24,289 nucleotides of DNA from NCBI GenBank assembly GCA_025677815.1, contig JAIXMP010000083.1:1-24289 (forward strand), given 5' to 3'. This stretch comes from Phascolomyces articulosus. Lineage: Eukaryota > Mucoromycota > Mucoromycetes > Mucorales > Lichtheimiaceae. The position numbers were made by a program, and so were the translations under genes. Positions 19,232 through 24,289 of the stretch are shown here, piece by piece (position 1 is the stretch's first letter; every line of letters begins with the position of its first letter). The notes beneath the pieces were generated by a model. That model was not told the DNA's origin, ran no database searches, and worked only from the letters and a program-made list of their open reading frames with translations.

Positions 19232-19403
19232 TCTTTTATTGGATATAACTGAAATATTATAATGATACTACTGGATATAATTCAAAGAATTTAATGATAC
19301 TACTGGATATAATTCAAAGGATATAACGATACTATTGGATATAATTCAAAGGGTATAATGATACTACTGGATATAATTCAAAGGATATAACAATACTATT
19401 GGA
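19232..19403. repeat. 32-bp tandem repeat, about five copies
   Basis: Unit like GATACTACTGGATATAATTC followed by AAAGGATATAAC. Starts at 19264, 19296, 19328 and 19360, with a partial copy at 19392 and a diverged one before 19264. Lies just inside the right end of CACTA element 1. Confidence 0.9.
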
Positions 19404-19543
19404 AGCTGAACATAGTGATATCTTTATGACATATGAAATATCATAATAATGATTACTGATATTTTACAATATTTATTGTTGATATATCATAATTGTGACA
19501 TTATTATTATTTTTTAAATATCATTATAGTGATTTATGATATC

Positions 19544-19680
19544 TCACAATTGTGAGATTCTCATGATGTAGCACAGCTCACTATGTTGTACATATCTTCA
19601 ATCACAATTGTGAGGTTCTCATTGTGGAGCAAAAATCATTAGAATTTCATTAAAATCTCACAACTATTTCACAATTGTGA
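19544..19680. repeat. Subterminal palindromes TCACAATTGTGA near the right end
   Basis: The exact 12-bp palindrome occurs at 19544-19555, 19602-19613 and 19669-19680, and once near the left end at 1089-1100. Shorter relatives such as GATATCTCACA and ATAATTGTGAC lie between them. CACTA transposases are known to bind subterminal repeats, so these are candidate binding sites. Confidence 0.7.
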
Positions 19681-19683
19681 TAT

Positions 19684-19701
19684 TCCCCCTTTTTTCTAGT
19701 G
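19684..19701 (-). repeat. Right terminal inverted repeat of CACTA element 1
   Basis: Plus strand ends CCCCCTTTTTTCTAGTG, the inverse of the left end apart from two mismatches. The next bases are cac, which do not match the gta before the left end. Confidence 0.72.
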
Positions 19702-21866
19702 CACTATACTATCAAATTAATTTAGTCTTTTTAATCTCATTAAACTCTACTTCCCTTTAAGTATATAAAAAAAGTCAAAATTTCTCCTTTTTTTATTATA
19801 TTTCTTTTTTATTTTTTGGATTATATATACTTATATTAATTCTCTTTATATGATAGTTTACTAAATATATTAAAATTCTAACCTTAATTTTTCAAAAAAT
19901 TATACTTTTCCTTCTTTCTCTATTTTTTACTAAGTCAACTGAGTTTGAAATTATGCTCATTGAATTCTACGAATCTCATTGGTCTATAGGTATTTCTATA
20001 TTTGGTAATAATGCATTTTTATAAGGAGAATCACTGTAGTGGTTATATTAGGATAGATCTATTACAACTACTTTAGGGAACTTGTGTGCTAGATCAATTA
20101 CTGTTTAGTAAGTAAAGAAAAGAGAAAGTAAAAAATATTTATCTCCTTCTTTTTTTAAGTCTAATCATACTATATATCCTTTATCTTTAAGTTTTTTGAT
20201 TAACTAGAATATTACATAATAAGGATCATTATTGAAAATTTTTTGTTATAAGTTTGTAATATCTTTAGGTTAATGACTTTATTACTAATAGTAAGGAACA
20301 ACATGATAGTACTATTTGATATATAACTTTTGATTATATTAAGAATGATTTTTTTATCATTATTATTAAGCTGACATAATATTAGATATGATAACAACTC
20401 TTAAGCAATTTTATAATAATGCTTACTAGTATAAAATGAGATGATATGCTATTATTGACTTTTGATATTCAAAGGGTAAAGAATAATCTTGAATTTATAT
20501 CCAATGCACTAGGAATATGATTAATAGTACTTTTTGCCTTTCTTTGTTTTAAGAGAATCGATAATTTCACTATTCTTATTAGTAATAAATAAAGTAGGCC
20601 TTTAAATTTTACAATTATTATTATTATTATAGATATCTTTATTGATAGGTTGGCTAAAATGCTTATATATGAGATGTATCTTTCTCTTTTTCCCTTTGAG
20701 GGTACTTTTGGTAGTATATAATATAACATTATATTTTTTAGCCTATACAAAGTAGGCATTCATAGTAGTATTATAATCTTCCCATTCTTTTTAAAGCTCT
20801 TTAGGAATTTTATTTATTGATGCTGAAGTAGACATTATAATTTTTTTAAAAAAAAGAATTTATAAAGAAGTTCAATTTTTTTACATATGTATTATTGCCC
20901 TTTTTATTCATGTCACTTCTTGGTACTACTATAACTATTATTATTCTTTAGCTTTGCTTTTAATATATATCTTTCTTTTATAGTATTTGTAAGCTTATAA
21001 ATAAATAGCATAGATAACTTTATATATATAGTTTTAGTGATTATAACTAATATATTCTATTTTTATTATATAATAAATAGTTTAAATACTCTAACTGTGG
21101 CATATTTACATAGAAAAACGTATATAATCACTCTAAATATAATATTTTTTTTAAAATCTTAATTTATTTTAAATACTAATCTATATTTTTAAAACTTTAG
21201 AACTTTAATAAACCTACTCTTATTTTATATATATTCCTCTATTTCTTCAAATTAAGAGATGTTCATCATATCCATACTTCTTCTCATATATATTATCACT
21301 AATTCTACTACATCATGTTATCACAAACAATAAATAATATTAGTTGACTCACATAATCCTTATTCCAATAATAATATAATAATAATGATCTTAGTATAAT
21401 ATCCTATATATAATAATTATCAAATAATACATAAATACTACCATACTATTGTATAAGTAAGAGTATAAAAGTAATAATAATCATCTAATGACTAATAGTC
21501 AACAAATATATATATATACAACAAATATAACTATATCTCCTCATATTATGTTATATCACTGTGAATACCACTTATAATATATATCCATTATATTAAGCAA
21601 ATGTAATATTAATAAACTACCATGATCAATAATTAAGTAGCATAGATAAGAAAATATATAAATACTATACTTATAAAACTAGAATATAATTATCTTTATT
21701 ATCATCTTTATCATTATAATAAATCTATATTGATTCTCACAAGGCTTCTTCTATCTCCATCTCTCTTTGTTATTAATTCTATTATTAATTCTTATCTATA
21801 CTACACCAACTACTTTTTTATATTAGGGGGGAGGTATATAAAGGGGGAGTACAAATAGATGTAGCT

Positions 21867-21984
21867 AGGTTCTTAGGTTTAAACTATTATCTTAAAGTCA
21901 TGTGACTAGCTAATAATAAATTTCTTTCAAAATTTATATCAGATGTAACAAAAATATCAGATCTATTATAAATTCTTTTTACTA
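21867..21984 (+). repeat. 118-bp direct repeat, copy A
   Basis: Aligns without gaps to 22551-22668 at about 80% identity, with most differences being transitions. Contains the palindrome-like AGTCATGTGACT. After its end (TTTTTACTA) the sequence continues GCACCATAC, whereas copy B runs into the second CACTA element, so copy A shows an unoccupied site. Confidence 0.75.
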
Positions 21985-22550
21985 GCACCATACTTGCAAA
22001 TATAAATAATTATGACTAGACCAAGATTCTTTAGTAGATATCATAAAACTAGAATTAAGGATAAAACATAAGGGAAATGATTTAAAGATAAAGTAAATTA
22101 ATAGTAATATATATAAGTCGATAGTTTATTAATTAGTTGTTCTTTATATTATATAACATTCATTGCCTTTTATATATTTTGCATAATAATAAATTAATAA
22201 GAATAGAAATAGAAATAATATAAGATAATAATATATAATATATAAAATAATGAGAGGGCATAATAAGGGACAATATAATAATATAAAAAGATAACCAAAA
22301 TAGGGTTAGATAAAAATAAAAAAGAAATAATAATTATAATATAATTATTATTATGTAGAGAATACTACTTCTATTATTATTAAGAATATATCTATAGGCA
22401 ATGTAATTATAATTAGTAAGGGTAGTAAGGGGATAATATAGCATAGGAATAAATAAGGATCATTAAAAACAAGATAGTTGATTAACCTATCTATCTATAA
22501 ATAAACCTTTAGAGTAAACATTTTACTAGTGTGATTTGGTTGGTCAACCC

Positions 22551-22668
22551 AGATTCTTAGATTTAAACTGTTGCCATAAAGTCACGTGACCAGCTGAAGA
22601 TGAATTTTTTTAAAGATTCATCTCAGATGTAATAAAAATGTCTGATCCATTATGAATTCTTTTTACTA
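22551..22668 (+). repeat. 118-bp direct repeat, copy B, interrupted by CACTA element 2
   Basis: Contains GTCACGTGAC and two short hairpins (AGATGAAT...ATTCATCT and TCAGA...TCTGA). Similarity to copy A stops at TTTTTACTA, two bases before the CACTGC terminus at 22670, which fixes the element boundary. The repeat may be part of an older mobile element; its family is not recognised. Confidence 0.72.
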
Positions 22669-23238
22669 TCACTGCAAAAAAAGGGGTGTATCACCAGAAT
22701 TTCATTATTGTGATACACCATTGATATTTCTAATAATTACAAAAATTTCATCAGAATATCAATAGTTTCTTGATATTCGAACTGTTATATAAATATCATG
22801 AGAATCTCATAAATTATAAAGTCTACCATTTTTTTTTTTGTGTGCAAAATTTATAACAGTTAAAACTAAACTATAACACATCATGGCCAAATAATATGAA
22901 GCCAGTTATGTTAATAAATTATATAATCATTATTTTTAGTCAGAAATAATCTTTATATCTTTTTATCTCTATCTTGAGAGGGCATTGATAAAAAAAAACC
23001 ATATTGAAAGGATCAATAACTTGACATTTTTGGCATTTTTAAATTTAAATGGAGTATAATTTAACTTATTCATTACTTAATCAAAAATGATTATACTGTA
23101 GAAAAAGATATGCAAAATATGCAAAATAAGTGATCGTGAATCCTGTAAAACAACAGTAAAAGTTTTATTTCTGTTCATATTATTCCAATATAAAAAAAAA
23201 AAACATAAGAAATTTCAAGTCAATAAAAAAAAAGTTTA

Positions 23239-24041
23239 TTAAAAAATAGGATAGTTTCTAACTTCCTCCTATACTTCTTTATAGGTCGTCTCCTCATCAC
23301 TCCACTCATCATCATCTGAGCCGCTCTCATACTCCACCAGCTCAGGAATCTTCACTTCCTTTTTCTCCTCCTCGTTTTTCTCCTCCGTATCATCATCGTC
23401 ATCACACTATTCAAAAGATGGTGTCGGTTGGCTATAACCACCACACCCAAAGGCCCAGAGCTTGGCAAACAGACTATAGGTATATGCACCCTTTCTCCTA
23501 AATACAAAATATATAGCAACTTGATTTAGGACACGCTATCTCAATTTATTAATATAAACCATCAGATGTACCACTTTCTTGCTAAGTAACAGACCAAAGA
23601 AGGATCGTCATCGAATGTGCCAGCAGTGAACTTTTGCTAAACACGAGGTTCATATGGATCATTCTTTAATAATGGCTTGATGCTTTTTATTGTCATGTTA
23701 ATAATAGTAATAATTAATAATAATAATAATGGTTCTACTTACAGTTTACAGTGCGTCTGCTTCAAAACTTCATCCATCCACTCCATGTAACCATCAAGAT
23801 GTTTAGGATTATCCGATATAAGAGGGGGGTTGGAGCTATTATTTTTAAGTTAAATATATATAATAATTAAAATATGAGATATAACATGTAAAAAAGCTCA
23901 ATATATAGATGAATGTTATTGAACATACATGAAGGATGGTGGTGAGTCTATCGATTCTAAATCTTTGGTCACCTAATCGTCAGGTCGGCGACGTTTGACG
24001 GATGGGTTCATTTTCATGTTGGTGATATCGGTTGGTGGCAT
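23239..24041 (-). CDS. Paralogous acidic CACTA accessory protein, four exons, four in-frame TAG codons
   Basis: Exons in coding order: 24041-23929, 23835-23743, 23682-23572, 23497-23239. Donors are GTATGT, GTAAGT and GTACAT, acceptors AG. All introns are phase 2, as in the 1562-2450 gene. The total is 576 nt (192 codons to TAA). It shares with that gene the N-terminal TNMKMN, the core DDDPSLVCYLARKW-RKGAY across the last intron, and the acidic C-terminal region with YESGSDDDEWSDEE. Four in-frame TAGs (23973-23975, 23637-23639, 23407-23409, 23269-23271) and no TAA or TGA interrupt it. The second lies at the same distance (68 nt) from the donor as the single TAG in the paralogue. Family unknown. 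It could be a pseudogene or use amber readthrough. Confidence 0.6.
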
Positions 24042-24289
24042 TGTTAGATGATGGAAAAGTAAACGAAAGATGTTAATAAGAGATGAAGCTTCAAAAAAAA
24101 AAATCAAGCCCGTGTTTATATACTATCCATATTACCTTTTACGTATGTTTTTTAATGTATCAAAAGTGGAAATTCGTGCTATGAAAACGTGGTGTATTGT
24201 CAGTTGATGGCGATGATGATGATATAAAGAATGATATCGTTATGAAGAATATAGCCTAAAAAACATATAGAAAAATAAATAACGATTAG
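24042..24289. promoter_or_regulatory. Conserved upstream block of CACTA element 2
   Basis: Non-coding. 24128-24178 matches 2528-2581 closely, including 20 consecutive identical bases at 24159-24178, then a diverged GATGATGATGATAT stretch. Equivalent to the divergent promoter region of element 1. Confidence 0.5.

Larger units (their letters stand above)
1057..19701 (+). mobile_element. CACTA-like (EnSpm-type) DNA transposon carrying a nested LTR element
   Basis: The left end begins CACTGGAAAAAAGGGGGG and the right end, read on the minus strand, begins CACTAGAAAAAAGGGGGA: 16 of 18 positions match. CACTA/CACTG termini are the hallmark of the superfamily. The element encodes a tnp2-type transposase, as expected, plus at least two minus-strand accessory genes. 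Without the inserted LTR element it would be about 7.9 kb. A 3-bp target duplication is expected, but the flanks read gta (left) and cac (right), so none is visible; the outer bases may have mutated or the ends may have recombined. Orientation is given by the transposase. The transposase and the right-hand gene carry several in-frame stops, so this copy is probably not autonomous. Confidence 0.82.
19702..22669. other. AT-rich DNA between two CACTA elements
   Basis: About 3 kb of very AT-rich sequence with poly-A/T and TA runs. Short open frames (for example minus 20212-20397 and 20469-20759) are Ile/Leu/Lys-rich and have no recognisable domain. The only structure I can support is the 118-bp repeat pair listed separately. 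Confidence 0.6.
22670..24289 (+). mobile_element. Second CACTA-like element, left part only (runs off the window)
   Basis: Starts CACTGCAAAAAAAGGGGTG, close to the start of element 1, followed by the same kind of subterminal TTTCATTATTGTGATAC and TTGATATT motifs. It carries a paralogue of the acidic-protein gene at the same relative place and orientation, and the same conserved divergent intergenic block. The transposase is expected just beyond the right edge of the window. The element is in the same orientation as element 1 but clearly diverged from it. Confidence 0.78.

Noticed and set aside
19232..19403. CRISPR-like array
   Set aside because: The 32-bp units are contiguous tandem repeats without unique spacers, in a eukaryotic transposon.
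1054..19704. 3-bp target duplication for CACTA element 1
   Set aside because: Flanks are gta and cac. Shifting the ends by a few bases (GTACACTGG against GTGCACTAG) did not produce a match either.

Overview
The window is AT-rich eukaryotic DNA made almost entirely of nested transposable elements. The host is most likely a fungus, perhaps an early-diverging one (Mucoromycota-like). Evidence: short introns of roughly 55-110 nt with GTAAGT/GTATGT donors, a fungal-style CACTA (tnp2, Transposase_21) transposase, and a Ty3/Gypsy retrotransposon with a -1 frameshift. Species and clade are inferences. No host housekeeping gene, rRNA, tRNA or CRISPR array was seen.

Layout: (1) 1-1056 is AT-rich flank. 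(2) 1057-19701 is a CACTA-like DNA transposon with CACTRG/CYAGTG ends. It carries a four-exon acidic-protein gene on the minus strand (1562-2450), a divergent intergenic region (2451-2920), a multi-exon tnp2 transposase on the plus strand (2921-4266, continuing at 15019-16733), a convergent four-exon minus-strand gene of unknown function (16941-17802), a possible tiny three-exon gene (18759-19105), a 32-bp tandem repeat, and palindromic subterminal motifs. (3) A 10.75-kb Ty3/Gypsy element (4267-15018, minus strand) sits inside the transposase coding region. It is flanked by a 4-bp duplication (ACGT), and removing the element plus one ACGT rejoins the reading frame exactly. (4) 19702-22669 is AT-rich DNA with two 118-bp diverged direct repeats. 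(5) From 22670 to the end is the left end of a second CACTA-like element, with a paralogous four-exon acidic-protein gene (23239-24041).

The retrotransposon has two LTRs of 1076 and 1077 bp that differ by five G/A transitions and one indel. It has a tRNA-complementary primer site, gag, a textbook -1 frameshift signal (A AAA AAC, amber stop, stem-loop), then protease, RT, RNase H and integrase all in one reading frame, and an extra Q/N-rich ORF in the env position. The frame is broken by several in-frame stops although the LTRs are young, so this copy may have been defective already when it inserted.

Most in-frame stops in both elements are explained by single C-to-T or G-to-A changes in Trp, Gln or Arg codons. 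The most novel parts are the accessory minus-strand CACTA gene family, which shares intron phases and an amber codon at the identical position in two copies, the strong frameshift module, and the extra ORF after integrase.
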